In this document: in pieces, positions 5,935 through 13,389 of the stretch
Layout of the letters: every line of letters starts with the position of its first letter
Numbering within the stretch: the stretch's first letter is position 1
Source of the DNA: Pseudomonadota bacterium
Lineage (GTDB): Bacteria; Desulfobacterota; Anaeroferrophillalia; Anaeroferrophillales; Tharpellaceae
Length of the DNA stretch: 15,628 bases
Assembly (NCBI GenBank): GCA_015486445.1
Contig: WFRT01000063.1
Location: 1-15,628 of the forward strand
Direction of reading: 5' to 3'
Translations under genes and position numbers: made by a program
The notes under the pieces: generated by a model
What the model was told of the DNA's origin: nothing
Database searches by the model: none
Seen by the model: the letters and a program-made list of their open reading frames with translations, nothing else

Positions 5935-8262
5935 ATGCCATCTTTTCCCAGCATCACCATCAAGCGCCAGGAATGGAAAGCCGAAATGACCGGCATTCTC
6001 TTCCTGGGCCTGGCCGTCTTCTTTTTCATGGCCCTGCTCTCCTATTCCCCCCTCGACCCCTCGCTCAACCACAGCGTCAGCGGCCGGGTCGAAATCAGCA
6101 ACCTGGCCGGCCGCATCGGGGCCCTGGTTGCCGATCTGCTTTTCCAGGGGGTCGGCTTCGGCGCCTTCATCCTGCCCTGCTACCTGGTCGGGGTCTTTGT
6201 CGGCCTGATCAGCAACAAGCAATTTCCTCCGCTAAGCAGTATCGGCGGGGCCCTGAGCCTGGTTTTCTGCGTTGCGATCTGGAGCTTTCTGCTGCAACCC
6301 ACCTGCATGATCCAGGGCACCGAAGTTTTTACCGGCGGCTTCGTCGGCGAACTCATCGGCCAGAACCTGCTGGAACTTTTCAACCCGATCGGCACCTACC
6401 TGCTGATGAGCGTCCTGATCGCCATCTCGCTGATTGTCACCACCCACATTTCGCCGGTAAAGATCGCCGGCCTCTGCCTGAGTTCACTGGTCGCCGGCGG
6501 CCGCCTGCTGCTCCGGGCCGGAGGCTGGCTCGCCACCCTGGCGGGCCGCCGCGGGAAACGCCCGTCCGCCCCGGAAATCGTTATCGACGACGATTCCGAG
6601 CAAAACCTCCCGGGACCGAAAAGGCGAAAAAAGATAAAGATCACCAAGCCCCATTTCGAGCCTCCCAGGGAGGCCCCCATGAACCAGGGCAACCTGCCTT
6701 TTTTAAGGGAGAGCGGGCGCATCACGCTGCCCAGCCTGAGCCTGCTCGAAGACCCTTCACCCAATCGCAAAAAAGGCCCCGACAAGGAGGCCCTGCAGCT
6801 CAAGTCCCAGCAGCTGGAAAGCAAGTTGCGCGATTACGGGGTCGAGGGCCGGGTGGTCGAGGTCCACCCCGGCCCGGTGGTCACGATGTACGAGTTCCAG
6901 CCGGCCGCCGGTATCAAGCTGAGCAAGATCAACTCGCTGGCCGACGACCTCGCCCTGGCGATGAGCGCCATGTCGGTACGCATCGTCGCCCCGATCCCGG
7001 GCAAGGCCGTGGTCGGCATCGAGATTCCCAACCTCGATCGCGAGGACGTCAATTTCAAGGAACTGCTGCTGAGTGAAAACTACCAGAAGAGCAAATCGAT
7101 CCTGCCCCTGGCCCTGGGCAAGGAGATCGACGGCGTACCGATGATCTCCGACCTGGCCAAAATGCCCCACCTGCTGATTGCCGGCTCGACCGGCTCCGGC
7201 AAGAGCGTCGGCATCAACTGCCTGATCTGCAGCATCCTCTTCAAGGTAACCCCGGAACAGGTAAAATTCATCATGGTCGACCCCAAGCGCCTCGAGCTTT
7301 CGGTCTACAACCATATTCCCCACCTGCTCCTGCCGGTGGTCACCAATCCCAAGCGGGCCGCGGCCGCCCTGGCCTGGGCGGTCGAGGAGATGGAGCGCCG
7401 CTACAGTCTGATGTCGGAGTCCGGCACCCGCAATATTGCCTCATATAACCGCTACGTGGAAAAGGAACTCATTCGCCAGCGCCGCAACGCGACCCCGGCG
7501 GAAAACAAACCGGCACCAGACCCGGCTGCAGAAACCGGGGAAAACACCCCGCCCCTGGAAAAACTGCCCTACATCGTCATTATCATCGACGAGCTTGCCG
7601 ATCTGATGATGGTCGCCTCCAAAGAGGTCGAGGAATCGATCACCAGGCTCGCCCAGATGGCCCGGGCCGCCGGCATCCACCTGATTCTCGCGACCCAGCG
7701 CCCCTCGGTCGATGTTATCACCGGCCTGATCAAGGCCAATTTTCCGGCCCGGATCTCCTTTCGGGTATCGTCGAAGATCGACTCCCGCACGATCCTCGAC
7801 GCTTCCGGGGCCGAACACCTGCTGGGCAACGGCGACATGCTGCTCCTCAATCCCGGCAGTTCCAGCTTCACCCGTCTGCACGGCGCTTTCATCAGTGATG
7901 AAGAGATCAAAAACCTTACCGAATACCTGCGCAGCCAGGGCCTGCCGGAATACCACGAGGAGATGCTGGAAAAACATGAAGAGGCCTTGAACAAAAGCCG
8001 GAAGCGGGGATCCCGCGGGGCGGCCGGAGGCGGCGAGAACGGCAGCCGGGATGAAGATGAAGGATACGACGAACTTTACGACGAGGCCGTGGCTTTTGTC
8101 TCCCGGCTCAAAGGAGCCTCGGCTTCGATGCTGCAGCGCAAGTTCAAGATCGGCTACAACCGGGCCGCCCGGATCATCGAGACGATGGAACGGGAAGGGG
8201 TGGTCGGCCCCTCCGAAGGCAGCAAACCCCGCAAGATCCTGATCTCACCGATCGGCGAGTAA
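5935..8262 (+). CDS. ftsK: DNA translocase FtsK/SpoIIIE family
   Basis: 775 residues. It is a septal DNA pump that moves chromosome ends through the closing septum and orients dimer resolution. The N-terminal part has four hydrophobic segments (about 19-38, 75-95, 102-122, 153-172), followed by a basic, proline-containing linker (about 205-285). The motor begins near 290, with the alpha-domain VVEVHPGPVVTMYEFQPAAG. Walker A is GSTGSGKS (417-424), Walker B is VIIIDELADLM (548-558) and ATQRPSVDVITG marks sensor regions. The C-terminal winged-helix gamma domain (about 713-770) contains ASASMLQRKFKIGYNRAARI, which reads polarity sequences such as KOPS/SRS. The linker is short compared with E. coli FtsK (about 1,330 residues), as in many non-enteric FtsK/SpoIIIE proteins. 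A Pro/Ala/Glu-rich insert (about 515-545) precedes Walker B. ATG 5935 has GGAAG upstream and gives a normal N-terminus. It is last in the lptG-prfB-rnj-ftsK run. The 56 bp to the next, convergent gene contain GC-rich partial hairpins but no clear terminator. Confidence 0.96.
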   Translation: MPSFPSITIKRQEWKAEMTGILFLGLAVFFFMALLSYSPLDPSLNHSVSGRVEISNLAGRIGALVADLLFQGVGFGAFILPCYLVGVFVGLISNKQFPPLSSIGGALSLVFCVAIWSFLLQPTCMIQGTEVFTGGFVGELIGQNLLELFNPIGTYLLMSVLIAISLIVTTHISPVKIAGLCLSSLVAGGRLLLRAGGWLATLAGRRGKRPSAPEIVIDDDSEQNLPGPKRRKKIKITKPHFEPPREAPMNQGNLPFLRESGRITLPSLSLLEDPSPNRKKGPDKEALQLKSQQLESKLRDYGVEGRVVEVHPGPVVTMYEFQPAAGIKLSKINSLADDLALAMSAMSVRIVAPIPGKAVVGIEIPNLDREDVNFKELLLSENYQKSKSILPLALGKEIDGVPMISDLAKMPHLLIAGSTGSGKSVGINCLICSILFKVTPEQVKFIMVDPKRLELSVYNHIPHLLLPVVTNPKRAAAALAWAVEEMERRYSLMSESGTRNIASYNRYVEKELIRQRRNATPAENKPAPDPAAETGENTPPLEKLPYIVIIIDELADLMMVASKEVEESITRLAQMARAAGIHLILATQRPSVDVITGLIKANFPARISFRVSSKIDSRTILDASGAEHLLGNGDMLLLNPGSSSFTRLHGAFISDEEIKNLTEYLRSQGLPEYHEEMLEKHEEALNKSRKRGSRGAAGGGENGSRDEDEGYDELYDEAVAFVSRLKGASASMLQRKFKIGYNRAARIIETMEREGVVGPSEGSKPRKILISPIGE

Positions 8263-8318
8263 AAAGGCCAGTCTCGCGGCCGCTCTCCGGCCGGGATTGA
8301 ACACTCCCCTCCTACATG

Positions 8319-9053
8319 CTACATGAACAGGGAAAGAAACATCGTCGACATGCGGAAAACGACGTTGGGCGGGGTCCCGCCGCGCAGGTAGATGTCATCT
8401 TCGATCCGGGTCAGGACCCGGGTCATCAGGACTTCGTAGCCCATGTTGAGATGACCGTCCGGGGCGCAGGCGTTGGTCAGAAAGAGCAGCCGGCCCTGGC
8501 TGTCGCGGTAAACCTTAAGGCGCCAGTTGACCTGCTTCAGGTTGCTGTAAAGCCGTTCCAGGCGCCGGGGAGACACCTGCAGGGAAGTCAGCAGGGTCGA
8601 GTCGTCCTGCGGTCCATTGCGGCCATAGCCTTCGTCGATGCTTTTCCGCAGCCCCAGGGCCAGCAGCAGAACCCGGTCGGAATAGCCGGGGTCCGGGGCG
8701 AAGGCCGCCGTCAGGATCTCATGCGAAGGCTGGTGGTCGTAAGGCGTCCCGGGATCGGTCCGCTCCAGGAAAACCGCGCGAAGCTTGGCCTGGCGCGCGG
8801 CGACATCGGGCTCGTACTTCGGATTCTTGCGGTAAAGCCGGCTGCAGAAATCCTGGAGACAGGCATAGTTCCGCCGCATATGGTGATGAATCAGCAGAAC
8901 GTCGGCCGGGGTCAGGATCCCTTTCATACCGCCCCGGGTGCCGCAGGCGGACAGAATTACCAGGAAACAGCAGAACACAATCCAGAACCGGCCGCGGCCG
9001 GTAAAGCCCTTTCCCAGGCCGGGCGGCAAGAACCCGGTCTTTTTCATGACCAC
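8319..9053 (-). CDS. Putative lipoprotein of unknown function
   Basis: About 244 residues. I do not recognise a family. The N-terminus has a basic region, a hydrophobic core (FWIVFCCFLVIL) and a lipobox LSAC, so the mature protein would be an outer- or inner-membrane-anchored lipoprotein. The mature part is mainly helical, with a His-rich patch (LLIHHHMRRNYACLQDFCSR) and two nearby Cys, and a C-terminal half containing LTSLQVSPRRLERLYSNLKQ and LKVYRDSQGRLLFLTNACAP. No catalytic motif is evident. Two starts are possible. GTG 9053 has a perfect AGGAGG eight bases upstream. ATG 9047, two codons later, has 14-base spacing. I chose 9053 on that ground. The AGGAGG lies within a partial copy of the repeat found at 1457-1718. 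The gene is convergent with ftsK and divergent from the dehydrogenase. Confidence 0.75.
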   Translation of the reverse strand: MVMKKTGFLPPGLGKGFTGRGRFWIVFCCFLVILSACGTRGGMKGILTPADVLLIHHHMRRNYACLQDFCSRLYRKNPKYEPDVAARQAKLRAVFLERTDPGTPYDHQPSHEILTAAFAPDPGYSDRVLLLALGLRKSIDEGYGRNGPQDDSTLLTSLQVSPRRLERLYSNLKQVNWRLKVYRDSQGRLLFLTNACAPDGHLNMGYEVLMTRVLTRIEDDIYLRGGTPPNVVFRMSTMFLSLFM

Positions 9054-9102
9054 GGCCGCCCCCTCCTGAAAGAGGGGAGATAAAATTTGGCTGAATAGTA
9101 AC
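9049..9102 (-). repeat. Partial copy of the MITE-like repeat (one end)
   Basis: Read on the minus strand from 9102 to 9049, the sequence matches 1457-1510 at 49 of 54 positions, with 27 consecutive identical bases in the middle and the terminal GTTACTATTCAGCCAAATTT. Similarity stops abruptly at the start of the lipoprotein coding region, and no second terminal repeat is visible. It looks like a truncated element or a solo end. It includes the CCCCTC/GAGGGG mini-hairpin and supplies the AGGAGG used by the lipoprotein gene. Confidence 0.75.
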
Positions 9103-9111
9103 AAAAAATCA

Positions 9112-9140
9112 TTGCCGGAAGCGAAATTATAAAGTAGTAT
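9112..9140 (+). promoter_or_regulatory. Candidate promoter for the nucleotide-sugar dehydrogenase
   Basis: TTGCCG (9112-9117, 4/6) and TAGTAT (9135-9140, 4/6) with an ideal 17-base spacer, in an AT-rich pocket. It overlaps the minus-strand -10, so the two directions could compete. It would give an untranslated leader of about 190 bases. I see no recognised riboswitch or uORF in that leader (9141-9335). Confidence 0.35.
9126..9131 (-). promoter_or_regulatory. Perfect -10 hexamer facing the lipoprotein gene
   Basis: TATAAT on the minus strand (9131-9126), about 24 bp upstream of the repeat copy and 73 bp before the lipoprotein start. No good -35 hexamer is found at 16-18 bases upstream (best is TAAAAC), so activity may need an activator or an alternative contact. 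Confidence 0.35.
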
Positions 9141-9335
9141 CCCGGATCGTTTTATTTATTGGGTGGTCTGTGCAGAACCCGCTCCGGACGCAATCTCACT
9201 ATACTCCAGCCCGATTCCCCGCGACAAGCAGTTTTTCGCAAAACCTCCCGGCCGGGCCGGTTGGCGCCGGGACGGCAGCGGGCCAGGTTCCGCCGGACCA
9301 TAAGCAACCCTTACAACCAGACAAAGGAAAACGAG

Positions 9336-11003
9336 ATGCCACAGGAAGAACACGCAGCCGAGACCATGAAGATTTCCACCAGCCCCGACGGTGAGGAGTT
9401 TCGCCTGCCGACAACAGCCGACTACGAGCGGGAAAATCAGCGCCTGCATGATCTGGCAGCCGGACAGAAAGCCCTGGGCCGGGAAATCGTCGTCGTCATG
9501 GGGGTCGGGTTCGTCGGCGCGGTGATGGCCGGCGTGGTCGCCGATGCGGTCGACAAGAAGACCGGCGAGCCCGGCAAGTTCGTCATCGGCATGCAGCGGC
9601 CCTCGGTCCGCTCTTTCTGGAAGATCCACTACTTAAACCGCGGCGTCGCCCCGGTCGAGGCCGAGGACCCCGAGGTCGCGCCGTTGATCGAGCGCTGCGT
9701 CCGGCAGAAAAAAACCCTGACCGCGACCTTCTCCTACGAGGCCCTGAAACTGGCCGACGTGGTGGTGGTCGACGTCCAGTGCGACTACCTCAAGGAGTGC
9801 CTCGGCAACGTCCGCAAGGGCCGGGCCGACATCGCCGCCCTCGAGGAAAGCCTGAAGATCATCGGCGACCACATCGGTCCCGACTGCCTGGTGCTGATCG
9901 AAACCACGGTGCCGCCCGGCACCACCGAGTACGTCGCCTACCCGATCATCAAGCGGGCCTTTGCCGCGCGGGGGCTTGACGACTGCGAACCGCTGCTGGC
10001 CCACTCCTACGAGCGGGTCATGCCGGGGCGCGAGTACGTCGCCTCGATCCGCGACTTCTGGCGGGTCTGCAGCGGCATCAATGAAAGCGCCCGGGAGCGG
10101 GTGGAAAAATTTCTCTCCGACGTGCTCAACGTCGAAAAGTTTCCCCTGACCGTGATGGACCGGCCGATCGAGAGCGAAACCTGCAAGATCGTCGAAAACT
10201 CCTACCGGGCCACGACCCTCGCCTTCCTTCACGAATGGAGCCTGTTCGCCGAGCGCAACGGGGTCGACCTGCCCAAGGTCATCGAGGCGATCAAGGTGCG
10301 CCCGACCCACTCCAACATCATTTTCCCCGGCCCCGGCATCGGCGGCTACTGCCTGCCCAAGGACGGCGGCCTCGGGGTCTGGTCCTACCACACCCTGATG
10401 GGCTTCGAGGACGACATCTTCAAGATCACCCCGCTGGCCATCGACATCAACGACACCCGGGCCCTGCACGTCGCCGGCCTGGTCCGCGACGGCCTCCGCA
10501 ACCAGGGCAAGATCGTCGCCGCCTCGCGGGTCCTGGTGCTCGGCGCCTCCTACCGTGAGGATGTCGGCGACACCCGCTACAGCGGCTCCGAACTGATCGT
10601 CCGGAAACTTGCCGAAATGGGAGCCGAGGTCCTGGTCCACGACCCCTATGTCAAGCACTGGTGGGAGTTGGAAAAGCAGGACAGCTACCCGGCCCCGGGC
10701 CACTCCTGGGCCCGTTTTTTCCGCAACCAGGAAGAGCTGACCAAAACCCGGGTGAGTTCCGACCTGGCCGCCTCGCTCAAGGGGGTCGACGCCGTCGTCT
10801 TCGCCGTCCGCCACGAGGCCTACCGGAAGCTCACCCCGGCCGAAGTGGTGCGGATGATCGGCGGCCCGGCCGTGGTCATCGACTGCTTCGCGATGTTTTC
10901 CGACGACATGATCCGCGACTATTTCGCCCGCGGCTGCGAGGTCAAGGGGCTTGGCCGGGGCCACATGAAGCGCCTCAAGGAGGAACGCTCGAACCGGACC
11001 TGA
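9336..11003 (+). CDS. Nucleotide-sugar dehydrogenase, UDP-glucose/UDP-GlcNAc/UDP-ManNAc 6-dehydrogenase family (long form)
   Basis: 555 residues against the usual 390-450. It oxidises the C6 hydroxyl of a UDP-sugar twice with NAD+ to the uronate. The Rossmann motif GVGFVG is at 56-61. ETTVPPGTTE (189-198) and YERVMPGREY (225-234) are family signatures. The central helix has CKIVENSYRA (K284, N288). The catalytic cysteine is C339 in GIGGYCLPKD (334-343). The C-terminal NAD/sugar domain has VLGASYREDVGDTRYSGSEL (401-420). Extra length comes from about 48 residues before the Rossmann strand, an insert after it (about 72-110) and another near 440-470. The helix motif resembles UDP-HexNAc dehydrogenases (WbpA/WecC type), yet the neighbouring arn genes need UDP-glucuronate, so a Ugd-like role is plausible by context but unproven. 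ATG 9336 has AAAGGA seven bases upstream. In-frame sequence back to 9159 is not family-like. It is separated from arnB by a terminator. Confidence 0.88.
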   Translation: MPQEEHAAETMKISTSPDGEEFRLPTTADYERENQRLHDLAAGQKALGREIVVVMGVGFVGAVMAGVVADAVDKKTGEPGKFVIGMQRPSVRSFWKIHYLNRGVAPVEAEDPEVAPLIERCVRQKKTLTATFSYEALKLADVVVVDVQCDYLKECLGNVRKGRADIAALEESLKIIGDHIGPDCLVLIETTVPPGTTEYVAYPIIKRAFAARGLDDCEPLLAHSYERVMPGREYVASIRDFWRVCSGINESARERVEKFLSDVLNVEKFPLTVMDRPIESETCKIVENSYRATTLAFLHEWSLFAERNGVDLPKVIEAIKVRPTHSNIIFPGPGIGGYCLPKDGGLGVWSYHTLMGFEDDIFKITPLAIDINDTRALHVAGLVRDGLRNQGKIVAASRVLVLGASYREDVGDTRYSGSELIVRKLAEMGAEVLVHDPYVKHWWELEKQDSYPAPGHSWARFFRNQEELTKTRVSSDLAASLKGVDAVVFAVRHEAYRKLTPAEVVRMIGGPAVVIDCFAMFSDDMIRDYFARGCEVKGLGRGHMKRLKEERSNRT

Positions 11004-11029
11004 GCCTTTCAACCACCCAGAAAAGAAAC

Positions 11030-11057
11030 AAAAAGCCGGTTTTTCAACCGGCTTTTT
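11030..11057 (+). terminator. Intrinsic terminator after the dehydrogenase gene
   Basis: A perfect 12-bp stem (AAAAAGCCGGTT, 11030-11041, with AACCGGCTTTTT, 11046-11057) and a TTTC loop. The T-run lies in the 3' arm. It starts 26 bases after the stop codon. Because the stem is A-rich on the 5' side it could also work in reverse. It should uncouple the dehydrogenase from arnBCAD. Confidence 0.9.
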
Positions 11058-11148
11058 GTTGGCCGCGACGGCACCAACGATCAGGGCTTAAGAAAAATGA
11101 TTTTTTCGGGAGACAGCAGGAAAAAAGTGTTATAAGAGTTTTTATAGA

Positions 11149-11165
11149 CTTCATCAAATATTCAT
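11149..11165 (+). promoter_or_regulatory. Tandem hexamer direct repeat upstream of arnB, response-regulator-like site
   Basis: CTTCAT, five bases, ATTCAT: two near-identical hexamers 11 bp apart, 51 bp before the arnB start. OmpR/PhoB-family regulators bind such direct repeats. The enteric PmrA box that controls arn has the same geometry, with CTTAAT-type half sites. The surrounding 11085-11210 is AT-rich and contains TATAAG (11131-11136, 5/6 to a -10) without a good -35, as expected for an activated promoter. A single CTTAAG at 11088-11093 has no partner at the right spacing. The function is inferred only. Confidence 0.35.
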
Positions 11166-11215
11166 TGAGAAAATGTTATCTGCAACAGTAAAAAACAAAA
11201 CAGAAAGAGAACCGC

Positions 11216-12364
11216 ATGCGAAGTGATTTCCTGCCCTTTTCCCGGCCCGCCATCAGCGAGGCCGAAATTGCCGCCGTGGCCGAGGTTCTGCGCTCCGGCT
11301 GGATTACCACCGGGCCCCAGTGCCGGGCCTTCGAACAGGAGTTCCAGGCCTATTGCCGGGCCGCCGGGGCCGTGGCCGTGAATTCGGCCACGGCGGGGAT
11401 GCACATCATGCTCAAGGCCCTCGGCATCGGCCCGGGCGATGAGGTCATCACCCCGTCTTTGACCTGGGTGTCAACCGTCAATTTGATCACCCTGGCCGGG
11501 GCGACGCCGGTGTTTGCCGATGTCGACCGCGACACCCTGATGGTCACGGCCGCCACCGTCGAACCCTGCCTGAGCCCCCGCACCCGGCTCATCATCCCGG
11601 TCCATTTCGCCGGCGCCGCCCTCGATCTCGACCCCTTGCACAAGCTCGCTGAAAAAGCCGGCGTGCCGCTGCTCGAAGACGCCGCCCATGCCGCCGGGAG
11701 TGAATACCGGGGCCGGAAAATCGGCGCCGCGGGCTCGGCGATTTTTTCCTTTCACCCGATCAAGAACCTGACCTGCGGCGAAGGCGGGATGATCCTGGCC
11801 GAAGACCGCGCCCTGCTCGAAAAGCTCCGCCGGCTCCGTTTCCACGGCCTCGGGGTCGACGCCCACGACCGCGACACCCAGGGCCGGGCGCCCCAGGCCG
11901 AAGTGCTGGAGCCCGGCTACAAATACAATCTTACCGACATCGCCGCAGCCCTCGGCCGGGGCCAGCTGGCAAGGCTTGATGATTTCATCGTCAGACGCCG
12001 CCGGCTGGCCGAGCGCTACCATGAGCGCCTGGCCGAAATCGACGAGTTGCACCCGCTCAAGGTGCCCGACTACCCGATGCGCCACGCCTGGCACCTGTTC
12101 ATCGTCCGTCTCGCAAAGGCGGCCGGCGTGGCCGGGCGGGAAGCTTTCATGGCCGGCCTGAAGGAGAGAAATATCGGCACCGGCATCCATTTCAAGGCCG
12201 TCCACGAACAGAAGTTCTACCGCGAAACCCTGAAGATAAAACCGGGGAGCCTGCCGGCGACCGAGTGGAACTCGGCCCGGCTCTGTTCCCTGCCGCTGTT
12301 TCCCGAAATGACCTTTGACGATGTCGATGACGTGGTCAACGCGATCAAGGAGGTCCTGGCATGA
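11216..12364 (+). CDS. arnB: UDP-4-amino-4-deoxy-L-arabinose--oxoglutarate aminotransferase
   Basis: 382 residues, normal length for ArnB. It is a cytoplasmic PLP enzyme of the DegT/DnrJ/EryC1/StrS family that transfers an amino group from glutamate to UDP-4-keto-arabinose (UDP-L-Ara4O), giving UDP-L-Ara4N. The N-terminus FLPFSRPAISEAEIAAVAEV is typical of ArnB. Visible active-site features are NSATAGMHIMLKALGIGPGD near 56-75, the Asp that contacts the PLP nitrogen in LLEDAAHA (D155), and the Schiff-base lysine K183 in FSFHPIKNLTCGEGGM. EPGYKYNLTDIAAALGRGQL and GIHFKAVHEQKFY are further family segments. AAGAGA lies five bases before ATG 11216. Its stop overlaps the arnC start (ATGA), so the two are translationally coupled. 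It is the first gene of arnBCAD and lies downstream of its own AT-rich regulatory region and the upstream terminator. Confidence 0.95.
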   Translation: MRSDFLPFSRPAISEAEIAAVAEVLRSGWITTGPQCRAFEQEFQAYCRAAGAVAVNSATAGMHIMLKALGIGPGDEVITPSLTWVSTVNLITLAGATPVFADVDRDTLMVTAATVEPCLSPRTRLIIPVHFAGAALDLDPLHKLAEKAGVPLLEDAAHAAGSEYRGRKIGAAGSAIFSFHPIKNLTCGEGGMILAEDRALLEKLRRLRFHGLGVDAHDRDTQGRAPQAEVLEPGYKYNLTDIAAALGRGQLARLDDFIVRRRRLAERYHERLAEIDELHPLKVPDYPMRHAWHLFIVRLAKAAGVAGREAFMAGLKERNIGTGIHFKAVHEQKFYRETLKIKPGSLPATEWNSARLCSLPLFPEMTFDDVDDVVNAIKEVLA

Positions 12365-13389
12365 AATCCTCCCCCGCCACCCCTGAACTTTCAATTGTCG
12401 TCCCGGTCTTCAACGAGCGGGAGTGCCTGCCGGAACTGCTCGAGCGCACCTTTGAGGCGGCCCGCAAGTGCCGGCGGCCCTTCGAATTCATCCTGGTCGA
12501 CGACGGCAGCCGGGACGGCTCGCGGGAGATGATAATCGAGGCCGCCGAGCAGCATCCCGACGAGGTTGTCGCGGTCATCCTGAACCGGAACTACGGCCAG
12601 CACGCCGCGGTCATCGCCGGGCTGGAACAGAGCCTGGGCGAGATTGTCGTCACTCTCGACGCCGATCTCCAGAACCCGCCGGAAGAGATCCCCCGGCTGG
12701 TGGCCGCAATGGACCAGGGGGTCGACGTCGTCGGCACCGTGCGCCAGAACCGGAAAGACTCATTTTTCCGGCGGGCGGCCTCGGCCCTGGTCAACTGGAT
12801 GGTGCAGAAGGCCACCGGCGTCATGATGCATGACTACGGCTGCATGCTCCGGGCCTACCGGCGGCCGATCGTACAAGCCCTGCTCCAGTGCCGCGAACGC
12901 TCGACCTTCATCCCGATCCTGGCCAACAGCTTTGCCGCCAGTACGGCCGAGATCCCGGTACGCCACGCCAGCCGGGAATTCGGGCAGTCGAAATACAGCC
13001 TTTTCAAGCTGATCTCCCTCCAGTTCGACCTTTTGACCTCGATGTCGACCTTTCCCCTGCGCCTGCTCTCGATCATGGGAACCATCATCGCCTTGAGCGG
13101 CATCGGGTTCGGGGTTCTGCTGATGATTTTGCGTTTCGTCTTCGGGGCGCAGTGGGCCGCGAACGGGGTCTTTACACTGTTTGCCATTCTCTTTGTTTTT
13201 ATCGGAGCGCAGTTTATCGGCTTAGGGCTGCTTGGTGAGTATATCGGCCGCATCTATCACGACGTCCGGGCCCGGCCCCGTTTTTTCATCCGGGAGATCC
13301 GCCGGCGGGGCGAGAAACTCGACAAAAGTTCTCAGAACTGCTATCAGGCGGCGGAAACCGTCTCTTCCAACCTCAACAGGGAAAAGTAA
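12361..13389 (+). CDS. arnC: Undecaprenyl-phosphate 4-deoxy-4-formamido-L-arabinose transferase
   Basis: 342 residues (about 322 in E. coli). It is an inner-membrane GT2 glycosyltransferase that moves L-Ara4-formyl-N from UDP to undecaprenyl phosphate. The GT-A domain begins LSIVVPVFNERECLPELLER, with the acidic FILVDDGSRDGS and metal/nucleotide site VVTLDADLQNPPEEIPRL. It also has NRNYGQHAAVIAGLE, VVGTVRQNRKDSFFRRAAS, DYGCMLRAYRRPIVQALLQC and ERSTFIPILANSFAAS, all close to E. coli ArnC from memory. Two C-terminal membrane segments follow: LLSIMGTIIALSGIGFGVLL, and a second that ends in FIGLGLLGEYIGRIYHDVRA. A C-terminal hydrophilic tail of about 30 residues is longer than in E. coli. The start overlaps the arnB stop by 4 bases and the stop shares a base with the arnA start (TAATG). 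Confidence 0.95.
   Translation: MKSSPATPELSIVVPVFNERECLPELLERTFEAARKCRRPFEFILVDDGSRDGSREMIIEAAEQHPDEVVAVILNRNYGQHAAVIAGLEQSLGEIVVTLDADLQNPPEEIPRLVAAMDQGVDVVGTVRQNRKDSFFRRAASALVNWMVQKATGVMMHDYGCMLRAYRRPIVQALLQCRERSTFIPILANSFAASTAEIPVRHASREFGQSKYSLFKLISLQFDLLTSMSTFPLRLLSIMGTIIALSGIGFGVLLMILRFVFGAQWAANGVFTLFAILFVFIGAQFIGLGLLGEYIGRIYHDVRARPRFFIREIRRRGEKLDKSSQNCYQAAETVSSNLNREK

Noticed and set aside
8263..8318. GC-rich partial hairpins between ftsK and the convergent lipoprotein gene as a terminator
   Set aside because: The stems are short (GGCC type) and no T-run follows on either strand.
9159..9335. In-frame N-terminal extension of the dehydrogenase from TTG 9159
   Set aside because: The 59 extra residues are basic and unlike the family, and would begin near the promoter. 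ATG 9336 has a good AAAGGA.
11097..11135. 12-codon uORF (MIFSGDSRKKVL) upstream of arnB, possible leader peptide
   Set aside because: No convincing Shine-Dalgarno, no regulatory codon run and no attenuator hairpin between it and arnB.
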